A stretch of DNA of 64,000 bases from Paenalicyclobacillus cellulosilyticus (GCF_014647315.1 NZ_BMOY01000008.1:16614-80613), one strand, 5' to 3'; shown: positions 1 through 9,062, counted from the first letter of the stretch. Notes: generated by a model from the letters alone, not told the origin. A program made the numbers and translations.

Positions 1-51
1 CATGACCCTCGTTGATGGCGTGGGTCTTGAAAACGGCCCCCGACAGTGCGT

Positions 52-81
52 GCATGAAATGCCCTCATATTTCACATGCTG
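52..81 (+). promoter_or_regulatory. Possible sigma-G promoter of the NlpC/P60 gene
   Basis: GCATGA (52-57) and CATGCTG (75-81) are separated by 17 bases. This resembles the forespore sigma-G pattern and has the same layout as the element upstream of gerD in this window. It lies about 55 bases before the chosen start codon. The remainder of 1-135 shows no gene I can support. Inference from a short motif only. Confidence 0.35.
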
Positions 82-135
82 ACCCCCAAGAACCCGGTCT
101 TCACCCAACACCAATCAAACGAGGGGATTCGAAAC

Positions 136-1218
136 ATGCGAACCTGCACACGCTGGATGTGGTGTTGTCTCGGTGCGGCCGCTTTGACCGGCTTGGCCGC
201 CTGTGGTTCTCCCACCACCAATCGCGCGGCCAACACCTCCCTGCCACGCGCCGGAGCGGGAGCCGCCATGACCGCGCTCAACACGCGCAACCTGGTGGAA
301 GTCGCGTCCGCTGCCTACCATCCGTCGGATCAGTCGGTGACATTGACCGTTCGGCTGCATGGAGGCCGGACGGGAGAAACCATCCTGGATGCGGGCGATC
401 CCGCCGGTCTCGTCAACTATGCGACCGCGCAATTCCCGGACAAGCCGGTGCGCACCGTGCGCGTCTTGGGGCCCGCGAGCGTGGTCCAGCGGCTTGTGCC
501 GGCCGCCGGCATGCGCATGCTCGTGCCCAGCGCGCCGCCGGCAGGAACGGCCGGAAATGCGATGACCGGGATGACCGGTTGGTGGACATCTGTCCCCGGC
601 ACCCTGACAAAACCTGTGACAGCGCCCCCAGCTGTGAAAACGCCCATCACGACACCATCGCCCGGTGCTGCGCCGGTACCGCCGGCCACGCCGCCCGCCA
701 CGCCGGCGCCCTCGACCGTGCCGCCAACCGGACCGTCAGCCGCCTCGCCAGCGGCCCAAGGCGGCGGAATACCCATCCCTCCACCCGGCGTGCAGATAGA
801 CCCCAACATCAAGCCGCTGGCCGGGGTGAATGCACCACGCTGGGCCAAGACCGCCGCGGTACTGTCCGTGGCCCGCAGCAAGCTGGGGACACCGTATGTA
901 TGGGGACACAACGAGGACAGAGGCCAATTCGGGTTTGATTGCAGCAACTTCACCGAGTACGTGTACCACCACGCGCTCGGATACAAGTTCACCACGTCGA
1001 GCCGCGGACAAGCCAAGTACGTCGGGGTGTCGGTTCCGCGCAGCCAGATGAGCGCCGGCGATCTGCTGATTTTCGACCAGGGACGGCATGTCGGCATTTA
1101 CGTGGGAAACAACCAGATGATCCAAGAAGGCGGCGGCCTGGGCAAAGTAGGCTACCTGGACATTTCCCCCGGCCATTATTGGAGCCAACACCTCACCGAC
1201 GTGAAACGGATGTACTAA
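136..1218 (+). CDS. NlpC/P60-family cell-wall hydrolase lipoprotein
   Basis: A 360-residue predicted lipoprotein. The start ATG at 136 follows GAGGGG and begins a signal peptide ending in a lipobox (LTGLAAC, Cys about 23). A region of unknown family (about 25-160) is followed by a Pro/Thr/Ala-rich linker (about 165-235) and a C-terminal NlpC/P60 domain. The likely catalytic Cys lies in FDCSNF (about 269) and the His in GRHVGIYVG (about 318). The family cleaves peptidoglycan stem peptides, usually gamma-D-Glu-diamino-acid bonds, outside the membrane. It is convergent with glmS. A possible sigma-G promoter upstream would place it in the forespore, as a cortex or germination enzyme, but that is inference. 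The exact bond cleaved cannot be read from sequence. Confidence 0.85.
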   Translation: MRTCTRWMWCCLGAAALTGLAACGSPTTNRAANTSLPRAGAGAAMTALNTRNLVEVASAAYHPSDQSVTLTVRLHGGRTGETILDAGDPAGLVNYATAQFPDKPVRTVRVLGPASVVQRLVPAAGMRMLVPSAPPAGTAGNAMTGMTGWWTSVPGTLTKPVTAPPAVKTPITTPSPGAAPVPPATPPATPAPSTVPPTGPSAASPAAQGGGIPIPPPGVQIDPNIKPLAGVNAPRWAKTAAVLSVARSKLGTPYVWGHNEDRGQFGFDCSNFTEYVYHHALGYKFTTSSRGQAKYVGVSVPRSQMSAGDLLIFDQGRHVGIYVGNNQMIQEGGGLGKVGYLDISPGHYWSQHLTDVKRMY

Positions 1219-1233
1219 AGGCCTGCCGACGGC

Positions 1234-1261
1234 AGCGCCGCCGCGGCTTCGCGGCGGCGCT
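1234..1261. terminator. Perfect 12-bp hairpin between convergent genes
   Basis: A perfect 12-base-pair GC stem with a 4-base GCTT loop lies between the ends of the NlpC/P60 gene and glmS. Neither strand has a T tract after it. It may be a bidirectional transcription barrier or 3'-end stabiliser. Confidence 0.5.
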
Positions 1262-1323
1262 CGCCCGAGGGCCCGGAATGAGCCCGGACCAAAACGCGGT
1301 GTGAACCTGGAATCGCGGATGCG

Positions 1324-3153
1324 CTATTCCACCGTCACGCTCTTCGCCAGGTTGCGCGGCTTGTCGACGTCGTTGCCGCGCGCCACGGCGGCGTAGTACG
1401 CCAACAGTTGCAGCGGGATGACCGCCAGCACCGGTGCCAGCACAGGCAGGGTCTGCGGCAGGTAGATGACCTCATCCACGACCTGCGCCAAATCCTCATT
1501 GCCGACGAACGTCATCCCGAGCACAAACGCGTCGCGCGCCTTGACCTCCTTGATGTTGCTCATGGTCTTCTCGTACAGGTGCGGCTGCGTCGCCAGCGCG
1601 ATCACCGGCACGCCCTCGGTAATGAGCGCGAGCGTCCCGTGTTTGAGCTCCCCGGCCGCGTACGCCTCCGCGTGGATATACGAGATCTCCTTCAACTTGA
1701 GCGCCCCTTCCAGCGCCACCGCATAGTCGAGGCCGCGCCCGATGAAGAACGTGTCGTGCGCATCCTTGTACCGCTCTGCGAACTGCGCCAACTGCGGCGC
1801 GGTGTCGAGCACCTGGTCCGCCAGCTGCGGCAGGTTGTCGAGCGCCTGCAACATCTCACGCGCCTTGTCCGCTGCCAGCGTCCCGCGCGCCAGTCCCAGG
1901 TGGATGGCGAGCAGGAGAAGCGCCACCAACTGGGTCGTGTACGCCTTCGTCGACGCCACCGCAATCTCCGGCCCCGCCCAGGTGATGATGACGTCGTCCG
2001 CCTCCCGCGCCACCGAGCTGCCGACCACGTTGGTAATGGCGAGCACCCGGTACCCGCCTTCCTTCGCAGCGCGCAGCGCGGCCAGGGTGTCCGCCGTCTC
2101 CCCCGACTGGCTGATGACCACCATCAGCGTCCGCGGCGTGCGCAGCACGTCCCGGTACCGGTACTCGGACGCGATCTCGACGTCCACCGGCACCCGCGCC
2201 AACTGCTCGATCCACACCTTCCCCACCAGCCCGGCGTGCCAGGAGGTGCCGCACGCCACAATGTGGATGCGGTCCATGTTTTCCGCGAAGCCGGCCGGCC
2301 AGCCGAGTTCCGCCAGCTCGACACCGTCCCGGCCCTCGGCGATGCGGCCGATGAGCGTGTCGCGGATGGCTTTGGGCTGTTCGTGGATCTCCTTGAGCAT
2401 AAAGTGCGGGTAGCCCCCGCGCTCCGCCGCCACCGGGTCCCACGTGACCTCAAGCACCTGCTTCGCCACCGGGCGGCCGTCGAGATGGAACACCTCGACG
2501 CCGGCGCGGCGCACCACCGCCATCTCCCCGTCGTCGAGCACGTACACCCGGCGCGTGTACGCAAGCACCGCCGGGATGTCGGAGGCGACGAACTGCTCCC
2601 CCTCACCCAGCCCGATGACGAGCGGACTCGACTTGCGCACCGCCACCAAGGTCTCCGGGTCATCCGCCGCGATCACGACGAGCGCGTACGCCCCGCGGAT
2701 CCGGCTCGCCACTTTGCGCATGGTCGCGGCGAGATCGCCGTCGTACAGCTCTTCGATGAGATGAACCACCACCTCCGTGTCCGTCTCCGACCGGAAGCGG
2801 TGCCCGCGCGCGATGAGCTCCGCGCGCAGCGACAGGTAGTTCTCGATGATCCCGTTGTGCACCAGGGCGAACCGCCCGCTGCAGTCAAGGTGCGGGTGGG
2901 CGTTCTCGTCCGACGGCCGCCCGTGCGTCGCCCAGCGCGTATGGCCGATGCCGAGATGCGCCGGCGCCCCTGCCTCTCGCAACTTCTCCTCCAGGTTTTG
3001 CAGCCGCCCGACCGATTTGGTCACAAAGACCCGGCCGTCCCGCACCGTCGCGATGCCGGCCGAGTCGTATCCGCGATACTCCAGCTTCCGCAAGCCCTCC
3101 ACGACGACCGGCTGGACGTCGCGCGGGCCGATGTAGCCGACGATGCCGCACAT
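1324..3153 (-). CDS. glmS: Glutamine--fructose-6-phosphate aminotransferase (isomerizing)
   Basis: GlmS makes glucosamine-6-phosphate from fructose-6-phosphate and glutamine, the first committed step to UDP-GlcNAc and peptidoglycan. The 609-residue protein starts MCGIVGYIG, so Cys2 becomes the N-terminal nucleophile after Met removal. An ATG three codons upstream is ignored for that reason. A class-II amidotransferase domain (about 1-220) precedes two SIS sugar-isomerase domains, and the C-terminus LAKSVTVE is the family's conserved ending. It follows glmM on the same strand, and a glmS ribozyme in its leader ties expression to glucosamine-6-phosphate. Confidence 0.98.
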   Translation of the reverse strand: MCGIVGYIGPRDVQPVVVEGLRKLEYRGYDSAGIATVRDGRVFVTKSVGRLQNLEEKLREAGAPAHLGIGHTRWATHGRPSDENAHPHLDCSGRFALVHNGIIENYLSLRAELIARGHRFRSETDTEVVVHLIEELYDGDLAATMRKVASRIRGAYALVVIAADDPETLVAVRKSSPLVIGLGEGEQFVASDIPAVLAYTRRVYVLDDGEMAVVRRAGVEVFHLDGRPVAKQVLEVTWDPVAAERGGYPHFMLKEIHEQPKAIRDTLIGRIAEGRDGVELAELGWPAGFAENMDRIHIVACGTSWHAGLVGKVWIEQLARVPVDVEIASEYRYRDVLRTPRTLMVVISQSGETADTLAALRAAKEGGYRVLAITNVVGSSVAREADDVIITWAGPEIAVASTKAYTTQLVALLLLAIHLGLARGTLAADKAREMLQALDNLPQLADQVLDTAPQLAQFAERYKDAHDTFFIGRGLDYAVALEGALKLKEISYIHAEAYAAGELKHGTLALITEGVPVIALATQPHLYEKTMSNIKEVKARDAFVLGMTFVGNEDLAQVVDEVIYLPQTLPVLAPVLAVIPLQLLAYYAAVARGNDVDKPRNLAKSVTVE

Positions 3154-3164
3154 GCTGTCCAAAC

Positions 3165-3322
3165 ATCCCCCTCACCGATCTGCTCGCCCTTGTTCCCCCG
3201 GTCGCCCGAGGGGTTTCAGGCTTCGCTTGCGGCGCGATCGGCGCGCCGGGAGGCATCCGCCGAATGGTTCGCCAACCTCCTCCGCGTCAACTGGCCGGGC
3301 TCCGCCCGCCAGTCCAGGCGCT
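3165..3322 (-). promoter_or_regulatory. glmS ribozyme (self-cleaving riboswitch)
   Basis: Read on the minus strand, the leader of glmS holds the family's conserved pieces in order. These are AAGCGCC, GTTGACG with a GGAGG-rich segment, ATTCGGCGGATGCCTCCC, an AAGC region, and a 3' GGGCGAGCAGATCGGTGA stretch before the start codon. By homology, cleavage falls between A (3322) and G (3321). The family self-cleaves when glucosamine-6-phosphate binds, lowering glmS mRNA. The 3' limit is approximate. Paired stems are unusually GC rich, fitting the genome. Confidence 0.93.
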
Positions 3323-3451
3323 TCCCGTGTTCCGGCGTGCGAGATTCGCCGAACACGTCATGCTCGTCTGCGGTTTCTCCTCTCCCTCCGCATCGCCTGC
3401 GGCGCGGCTCCCTCCGCGGCGCCACCCCCTTTCCCCGCGTTTGTGGCCGTC

Positions 3452-4792
3452 TTAGGCTCCCAACTCCTCGCGGATGACCTTGACCAACTCGGTCACCGTC
3501 TCCTGCAACTCCCGCTCGTCCGGGCCTTCCACCATCACGCGCACCAAGGGCTCGGTGCCCGACTCGCGCACGAACACCCGGCCCCACCCGTCGAGGCGCG
3601 CCTCCGCGCGCCGCAACGCCTCTTGGATGCGCGGGTTCGTCTTCCACGCGCCCTTGTCGGTGACGCGGACGTTTTCCAGGATCTGCGGATACCGTGTCAT
3701 CACCGTCCGCAGCTCGGCGAGCGGCTTGCCGCTCTCCACCACCGTATCCACCAGCTGCAGCGCGGTCAGCATGCCGTCCCCGGTGGTCGTGTGGCGGAGG
3801 AAAATGATGTGGCCCGACTGCTCCCCGCCCAGGACGTGGTTGCCTTTGCGCATCGCCTCCATGACGTACCGGTCGCCGACCGCTGTGCGCTCCACCCGGA
3901 TGCCCAAATCCTCCATCGCCTTGATGAAGCCGAGGTTGCTCATCACCGTGGCCACGATGGTGTTGTTCGCCAACTCCCCGCGCTCATAGAGGGCACGGCC
4001 GCAGATGGCCATGATGAAATCGCCGTCCACCACCTGGCCGGTGGCATCGACCGCAATGACGCGGTCCGCGTCGCCGTCAAAGGCGAGGCCGAGATCGGCC
4101 CCTTCGGCCAAGACCGCGCGCTGCACCACATGGGGATGGGTTGATCCGCAGCCGACGTTGATGTTCACCCCGTCCGGCTGGTTGTTCAACACCGTCACCC
4201 GCGCCCCCAGTTTGCGGAACAGCTCCGGCGCGATATGCGACGCCGATCCGTTGGCGCAATCGAGGACGATGTGCAACCCGTCAAACCGGTGGCGCACCGA
4301 GCCGAGCAAGAAGCGCTCGTACGCCACCACCGCCGGCTCTTCGTACAGCCGTCCCACCGCCGGGCCCACCGGCCGCGGCAGGCGGTCTTCCGTGTCACGG
4401 AGGACCCGTTCAATCTCGTCCTCCACGTCGTCGAGCAGCTTGAACCCGTCGCCGCCGAAGAACTTGATCCCGTTGTCCTCCACCGGGTTGTGCGAGGCGC
4501 TGATCATCACGCCCGCGTCGGCGTGCAGGTGCCGCGTCAAGTACGCGACGCCCGGCGTGCTGATGACGCCGAGGCGCAACACGTCCACCCCCATCGACAG
4601 CACGCCGCTGATGAGTGCGCACTCCAGCATATCGCCGGAGATGCGGGTGTCGCGCCCGACCACGAAGCGTGCGCCGGACCCGCGCTGGCTGAGGACGTAC
4701 GCGCCGGCGCGCCCCAGCCGGAATGCCAATTCGGGGGTCAGGTCGCGGTTGGCCACGCCCCGCACCCCGTCAGTGCCAAACAAACGTGCCAA
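3452..4792 (-). CDS. glmM: Phosphoglucosamine mutase
   Basis: GlmM converts glucosamine-6-phosphate to glucosamine-1-phosphate. The protein has 446 residues (B. subtilis 448) and shows the FGTDGVRG start, the phosphoserine loop ISASHNP and the FDGDADR metal motif of alpha-D-phosphohexomutases. The start is a TTG at 4792 with GGAG eight bases upstream. It aligns with the family N-terminus (M-A-R-LFGTDG), and no better ATG exists. It lies between cdaR and glmS in the usual cdaA-cdaR-glmM-glmS order. CdaA and GlmM interact in several Firmicutes (family knowledge). Confidence 0.97.
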   Translation of the reverse strand: MARLFGTDGVRGVANRDLTPELAFRLGRAGAYVLSQRGSGARFVVGRDTRISGDMLECALISGVLSMGVDVLRLGVISTPGVAYLTRHLHADAGVMISASHNPVEDNGIKFFGGDGFKLLDDVEDEIERVLRDTEDRLPRPVGPAVGRLYEEPAVVAYERFLLGSVRHRFDGLHIVLDCANGSASHIAPELFRKLGARVTVLNNQPDGVNINVGCGSTHPHVVQRAVLAEGADLGLAFDGDADRVIAVDATGQVVDGDFIMAICGRALYERGELANNTIVATVMSNLGFIKAMEDLGIRVERTAVGDRYVMEAMRKGNHVLGGEQSGHIIFLRHTTTGDGMLTALQLVDTVVESGKPLAELRTVMTRYPQILENVRVTDKGAWKTNPRIQEALRRAEARLDGWGRVFVRESGTEPLVRVMVEGPDERELQETVTELVKVIREELGA

Positions 4793-4874
4793 ACCCCTCG
4801 CTCCTTCCCTTCTCCAGTCACATGCACACGAGCCCGCGTCACACACACGGCCGCACACGGCCGCCTACGACCGT

Positions 4875-5672
4875 CTACGGAGCCGCCTGCGCTGCCGCGA
4901 GCGGCGGTGCGGACGGTTGCTGCGGTACCCCCTGCGCCGGCGTTGATGGCGATGAAGCCGCCCCAGGAGCCACTCCGGGCATCGGTGCGCCGGTCCCCGT
5001 CCCTGCCGCCGGCACAATCGGCACCGTCACGATCACGTCCGGCGGACTCACATCGACCCCCGCCACCGGGGTCCCGCGGGCGTCGACGGGTACCAGCGTC
5101 ACCAGCCGCGTGACGTCCGCACTCGCCCCGGTCACCGCAATCTCGGCGTCCACTTCCGCCACCGCCGAAATGGCGCTGCGCGTCCCGCTCAACCGCGCCA
5201 CCATGGTGTCGGCCTTCGGATACCCGGCGACGTAACCCGCGGCGGGTTGGCCGACGACCCGAAAGCGGACAGGCCGTTCGGCCATGACGCGGCGTTCAAT
5301 CCGGACCTCCACCTCGGCGGGTTGAATGGTGTACGTCACCGGCGGCATGTTGACGGCGGCCAGGCGCACCCGGTGCGTCCCGGGAGGGAGTCCGCGCGCA
5401 TTCGCGACCACCGCGACACCCAACATCTGCGCCGGGAAGGACGGTTCGTTGGCGATGTCGCCGCTGACGACGACCACCGCGCTCGGCGGGCTGACGTGCG
5501 TCACCACCATGTCCGATTCCACTTCGACGCGGATAGGGAACGGAAACTTCTCCGAAACGCCGCTTGCGCCGCGCAGGCTGTCGCCATTGACCGCGAGCCA
5601 GAGCATACACGCCAAAACCAACGCCAACACGCGCAGGAACGTGTCGTTGTGGAGGAGCCGGTCCATCATCAT
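4875..5672 (-). CDS. cdaR: CdaA regulatory protein with YbbR domains
   Basis: A 265-residue protein with one N-terminal membrane helix (about 10-30) and an extracytoplasmic part containing what look like two YbbR beta-domains. The tail is rich in Pro, Ala and Gly. CdaR binds and modulates the diadenylate cyclase CdaA. B. subtilis CdaR is much longer, with four YbbR domains, so this is a short form. The start overlaps the cdaA stop in an ATGATGATG run. 5672 is given but 5669 or 5666 are equally possible, the last aligning best with MDKFL-type family starts. Confidence 0.88.
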   Translation of the reverse strand: MMMDRLLHNDTFLRVLALVLACMLWLAVNGDSLRGASGVSEKFPFPIRVEVESDMVVTHVSPPSAVVVVSGDIANEPSFPAQMLGVAVVANARGLPPGTHRVRLAAVNMPPVTYTIQPAEVEVRIERRVMAERPVRFRVVGQPAAGYVAGYPKADTMVARLSGTRSAISAVAEVDAEIAVTGASADVTRLVTLVPVDARGTPVAGVDVSPPDVIVTVPIVPAAGTGTGAPMPGVAPGAASSPSTPAQGVPQQPSAPPLAAAQAAP

Positions 5673-6487
5673 GACTCCGCCTTTCGGCCGAACAGGTGCA
5701 GGCGCCCCGGGTGTTTGGGCAGAAGCAAGTTCTGCAACAGTTCCATCAACGCGCTCTCCGTCAGGTCACGGGTGATGACCCCGTCGACCGCGAGCGACAC
5801 CTGGCCTGTTTCCTCCGACACCACCACCGCCACGCTGTCCGACGCTTCCGTCACCCCCAGCGCAGCCCGGTGGCGCGTGCCCAAATCCCGGTCCAGCTCG
5901 CGGTTGTCCGTCAGAGGCAAAAAACAGCCCGCCGCCACAATCCTTTGCCCGCGGATGATGACTGCGCCGTCGTGCAGCGGCGTGTTCGGGACGAACGTGT
6001 TGATGAGCAACTCCGAGGTCACCAGACCCTCGATGGGTGTTCCGGTCTCGATGTATTCGGACAGCCCCGTCTCGCGTTCCACCACGATGAGGGCCCCAAT
6101 CTTGTTCTTCGCCAACACCTGCGCCGCCTTGGTCACCTCGGTGATCATCTGTTGGATCTGCGCGTCTTCGCTGGGACCGAACGAAAAAGAAAAAAAGCCG
6201 CCCCGCCCCAGTTGCTCAAGGGCTCTGCGCAGCTCCGGCTGAAACACCACCGGGATGGCGAACAGGCCGACGGTGATGATCTTGTTTAACAGCCAGTTGA
6301 GCGCCGCCAGGTGGAGGGCGCTGCTCACCGCGGTCGCGACGAGGATCACGAGCACCCCTTTGAGCAACTGGACAGCGCGCGTCCCGCGGATGAGCAGGAG
6401 CAACCGATACAAAACGAAGCTGACGATGAGGATGTCCATCGCGTCCAGCACCGTGAACTTGCCCAGAACAGACAGCCAGTTGCCCAT
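5669..6487 (-). CDS. cdaA: Membrane-bound diadenylate cyclase
   Basis: CdaA makes c-di-AMP from two ATP. The 272-residue protein has membrane helices in the first 85 residues and then the DAC domain with DGA (about 173-175, in LHDGAVII) and RHR (about 205-207, in GTRHRAA). Both are catalytic signatures. The start ATG at 6487 fits the family N-terminus. An open frame continuing 70 codons upstream has no family support. It overlaps cdaR by 4 bases, implying translational coupling. The window also encodes DisA. Confidence 0.97.
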   Translation of the reverse strand: MGNWLSVLGKFTVLDAMDILIVSFVLYRLLLLIRGTRAVQLLKGVLVILVATAVSSALHLAALNWLLNKIITVGLFAIPVVFQPELRRALEQLGRGGFFSFSFGPSEDAQIQQMITEVTKAAQVLAKNKIGALIVVERETGLSEYIETGTPIEGLVTSELLINTFVPNTPLHDGAVIIRGQRIVAAGCFLPLTDNRELDRDLGTRHRAALGVTEASDSVAVVVSEETGQVSLAVDGVITRDLTESALMELLQNLLLPKHPGRLHLFGRKAES

Positions 6488-6611
6488 GCTCCGCCACCCA
6501 CAGCCCGGTTGCTCGTGTCTTCTCCCATTTTTCCCTACCGGCCTTCGTCCGTCAAGGGGCGAAACCGCAAGGAAACCAAACCACGCGCTCGGTGCCGTGC
6601 GGCAACATCCC

Positions 6612-7283
6612 TCACCTCGCCCGCCGCCGCGCCGCCAGGCGATCCCTGCTGACCGCCCGGCGATAGACCCGCAGGAACGCTTGCGCGATGAGTTCATGGC
6701 CGTGATCGTTCGGATGAATCGGATTCCGGAAAAACCGAAAGTCCTGCAGGATGCCGCGGCGAAAGCCGTGGATCAACTCCCCCTCGCGGCGATGAAACAA
6801 CTTGCCGAGATCCGCCACCCAAACCTGTTCCCGCGCCGCGACCTGGCGGATGGTCTGGTTGAGCAACTCGGTGCACGCCTCGGCCAAGCCGGAGTGCGGA
6901 AACGGGTTGTACAACGTCCCCACGACCACCACCGCGGCGGGCCGCTTGACCCTTTGTACAATCTTGGTCAGGTGGTCGCGGTAGCGGTCGGCGATCTTCA
7001 GCATGCGCCCCATGTTTCCGTCCCACAGCCACGGCGCGGCGCGCAGCATGTCGTTGCCGCCGACGAGCACCGTGACCAGCCGCGCTTCGTCCCACAGGCA
7101 CTCGGGCACGCGGGAAAGGGATGCCCAAAGCTGCTTCGACGTCCACCCGGGTTTGGCCTGCAAGAGGACGTGGACAGGCTGCTGGCGCAGCAACGCACGG
7201 CGGATCAGCGAGACAAAGCTCCGCTCCGGAGAGCTTGCGCTGTAGCCGTACGTGATGGAATCGCCAAGGGCCGCATAGATCAC
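6612..7283 (-). CDS. SGNH/GDSL-family hydrolase
   Basis: A 223-residue protein with the SGNH signature. The nucleophile Ser is in ALGDSITYGY (about 9), GGND is at about 75-78, and D193-x-x-H196 lies in HPNDHGH. These are the blocks I, III and V residues of lipases, esterases and acyl deacetylases. No signal peptide is visible, so it is probably cytoplasmic. The start is a GTG at 7283 with AGGAGGGG seven bases upstream. It lies upstream of cdaA on the same strand, after the SpoIIM-like gene. The substrate cannot be told. Confidence 0.85.
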   Translation of the reverse strand: MIYAALGDSITYGYSASSPERSFVSLIRRALLRQQPVHVLLQAKPGWTSKQLWASLSRVPECLWDEARLVTVLVGGNDMLRAAPWLWDGNMGRMLKIADRYRDHLTKIVQRVKRPAAVVVVGTLYNPFPHSGLAEACTELLNQTIRQVAAREQVWVADLGKLFHRREGELIHGFRRGILQDFRFFRNPIHPNDHGHELIAQAFLRVYRRAVSRDRLAARRRAR

Positions 7284-7438
7284 GCCGGATCCCCTCCTCG
7301 CGCGGCGCGGCCCCGCTTGGCCGGCTCGGCTCCCCGCCGGCCAAGGGGGAACCGTATGCGCCATGCCGGGCCGCGCTCTTTATCTGCATACTGCAGACTA
7401 TTGCGCGATCGCCGCGCGGGTGCAGGGGAATGCACCAT

Positions 7439-8164
7439 TCACACGGACAAGAAGTGATGGATCAACCAGGGCGTGACGACCGCCTCCACCACGGCGGCCG
7501 CGGCGAGGGCGAGCGTGATGGCGGCCATCCAGTATGACAGCGGCGGCGAAATGACGAAATACCGCTCGCGCCAACGCGGCCACGCGCCGCGCCCGGAGAA
7601 CACGTCCGAAAACCCGCGCGAAGAAGGGGCGACAGGTCCCCAACCTGCCTCAGCCAGCCGGCGCAGCCAACGGGCGGACCCGCGAAGGGCGTCGGCGCTG
7701 GCCGCCGTCACCTGGTAACCGACAAACAGCCCCAGACCACCGGCACACGTGACAGCCGCCATTTCGAGCCATCCGTGCGGCAAAAGCGCGAAGACCGCCA
7801 CCTTCCACCAGGGGACGTGCAAACGTGCCGCAACCTCGGCGTTCACCACACCCATGAGCAGCCCGTTGACCCACATGCGCCAGGCGGGGAAGATCCCGAA
7901 CCCGACGCCGAAGACGACCAACGAGACGCTGGTGATCCAATTGTTGAGGAACAACACCCAGATCACGGCGACTGGGTTTTGCCGGTGCAGTGTGCTGCCA
8001 AGTTGTTGGATATGGCGCACGAGCGGCTCCAGGCTGGGCAAGAAGTGCTGCGGCCAGGCGAGGCCGGCCGCGTAGCCTGCGAGCAGCAACCCGGCGGCAA
8101 CGCCCCAAAACCAGCGCATTTGGATGTACGGTTGCTTCGGACCCGGAACCCCGGCATGCGACAC
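7439..8164 (-). CDS. SpoIIM-like (DUF95) integral membrane protein
   Basis: About 241 residues with several hydrophobic segments. It has a first helix near the N-terminus, NNW and FGVGFGIFPAW-like motifs, an LPHGWLE segment and a C-terminal helix. This pattern matches the stage II sporulation M/DUF95 family. SpoIIM itself acts with SpoIID and SpoIIP in engulfment, but many family members lie outside that complex. The start is uncertain. A GTG at 8164 has AAAGGGGGG six bases upstream, while an ATG at 8200 has a weaker site. It is divergent from pdaB. Confidence 0.7.
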   Translation of the reverse strand: MSHAGVPGPKQPYIQMRWFWGVAAGLLLAGYAAGLAWPQHFLPSLEPLVRHIQQLGSTLHRQNPVAVIWVLFLNNWITSVSLVVFGVGFGIFPAWRMWVNGLLMGVVNAEVAARLHVPWWKVAVFALLPHGWLEMAAVTCAGGLGLFVGYQVTAASADALRGSARWLRRLAEAGWGPVAPSSRGFSDVFSGRGAWPRWRERYFVISPPLSYWMAAITLALAAAAVVEAVVTPWLIHHFLSV

Positions 8165-8246
8165 GACCAACCCCCCCTTTCCCTGCCATTCCTGGTCCAT
8201 GGCATGCCCCGTCCGCGACGTATCCCGCCACGTCCGGTTGGGCGTT

Positions 8247-8275
8247 GTATAGGTCTTGTCCTTGGCGCATACACT
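8247..8275 (+). promoter_or_regulatory. Probable sigma-E promoter of pdaB
   Basis: GTATAGG (8247-8253) and CATACACT (8268-8275) are 14 bases apart. The second matches the sigma-E -10 pattern CATACAnT and the first keeps its ATA core. PdaB is sigma-E-controlled in B. subtilis (family knowledge), which supports the call. Confidence 0.5.
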
Positions 8276-8297
8276 CTGTGCCGAGGGGGTTGCCAAG

Positions 8298-9032
8298 ATG
8301 AAGGATGGGAAAAAGATTGTGACACTCACCGCCATCGTCGCCCTGTTCATGGCCGTCTTATTCACCGCATCGGGCGAATGGCGGGCGTTTGCAGCCGAAG
8401 ACAAGCCGGCAGCCATCTACAAGGTGGACACCGACCAAAAAGTGGTCGCCCTCACGTTTGATATCTCCTGGGGCAACAAGGTGCCGGAACCGGTCCTCGA
8501 TGTGTTGCAAAAGGAAAACGTGAAAAAGGCCACGTTCTTCCTGAGCGGTCCTTGGACGCTCCGGCACGCCGAGATTGCCCAGCGCATCCGGGACATGGGA
8601 TTCGAGATTGGCAGCCATGGCCATCTCCACAAGGACTACTCCAACTACCCGGACAGCTGGATCCGTTCCCAGGTGGCTGAAGCGGAAAAAGCCATCCACC
8701 AAGTGACCGGTGTGCGCACGCGCCTCATCCGGACGCCCAACGGAGACCTCAATCCGCGCGTCATCCGTTGCTTGCACAGCATGGGCTACACCGTCATCCA
8801 GTGGCACACGGATTCACTCGACTGGAAGAACCCCGGGGTGGACCAGATTGTCCAGCGCGTCCTGACCCGGGTTGTTCCGGGCGATATCATCCTCATGCAC
8901 GCCAGCGACTCTTCGAAGCAGATTGTCGCTGCCCTGCCCCGCATCATCCACGGCTTGCGCGCCAAAGGATACCAATTCGCCACCGTGTCGGAACTGTTGA
9001 CATTGGCGCGCGTCGAGACGAAGGTGGAGTGA
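8298..9032 (+). CDS. pdaB: Sporulation polysaccharide deacetylase-like protein
   Basis: PdaB is needed to keep the spore stable after formation. The protein has 244 residues, an N-terminal hydrophobic segment (about 6-22) and a NodB-type fold. It shows TFDISWG (about 53-59), SHGHLH (about 106-111), RTPNG and a late ILMHAS motif. The usual TFDDG is TFDIS, as in the PdaB subgroup. The start ATG at 8298 has GAGGGGG upstream and gives a clean signal-anchor. An upstream in-frame ATG at 8256 would lie inside the promoter. It is next to kbaA, as in B. subtilis. Confidence 0.93.
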   Translation: MKDGKKIVTLTAIVALFMAVLFTASGEWRAFAAEDKPAAIYKVDTDQKVVALTFDISWGNKVPEPVLDVLQKENVKKATFFLSGPWTLRHAEIAQRIRDMGFEIGSHGHLHKDYSNYPDSWIRSQVAEAEKAIHQVTGVRTRLIRTPNGDLNPRVIRCLHSMGYTVIQWHTDSLDWKNPGVDQIVQRVLTRVVPGDIILMHASDSSKQIVAALPRIIHGLRAKGYQFATVSELLTLARVETKVE

Positions 9033-9062
9033 CGGCGGTCGCCCGACCGTCGTCGCCTGACC

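Noticed and set aside
1..3. A minus-strand ATG at the left edge, perhaps a gene leaving the window
   Set aside because: Only the start codon would be inside, with a weak ribosome-binding site too close to it.
1408..3477. A 689-codon frame antisense to glmS and its ribozyme
   Set aside because: It overlaps glmS and the ribozyme completely and has shadow-frame composition.
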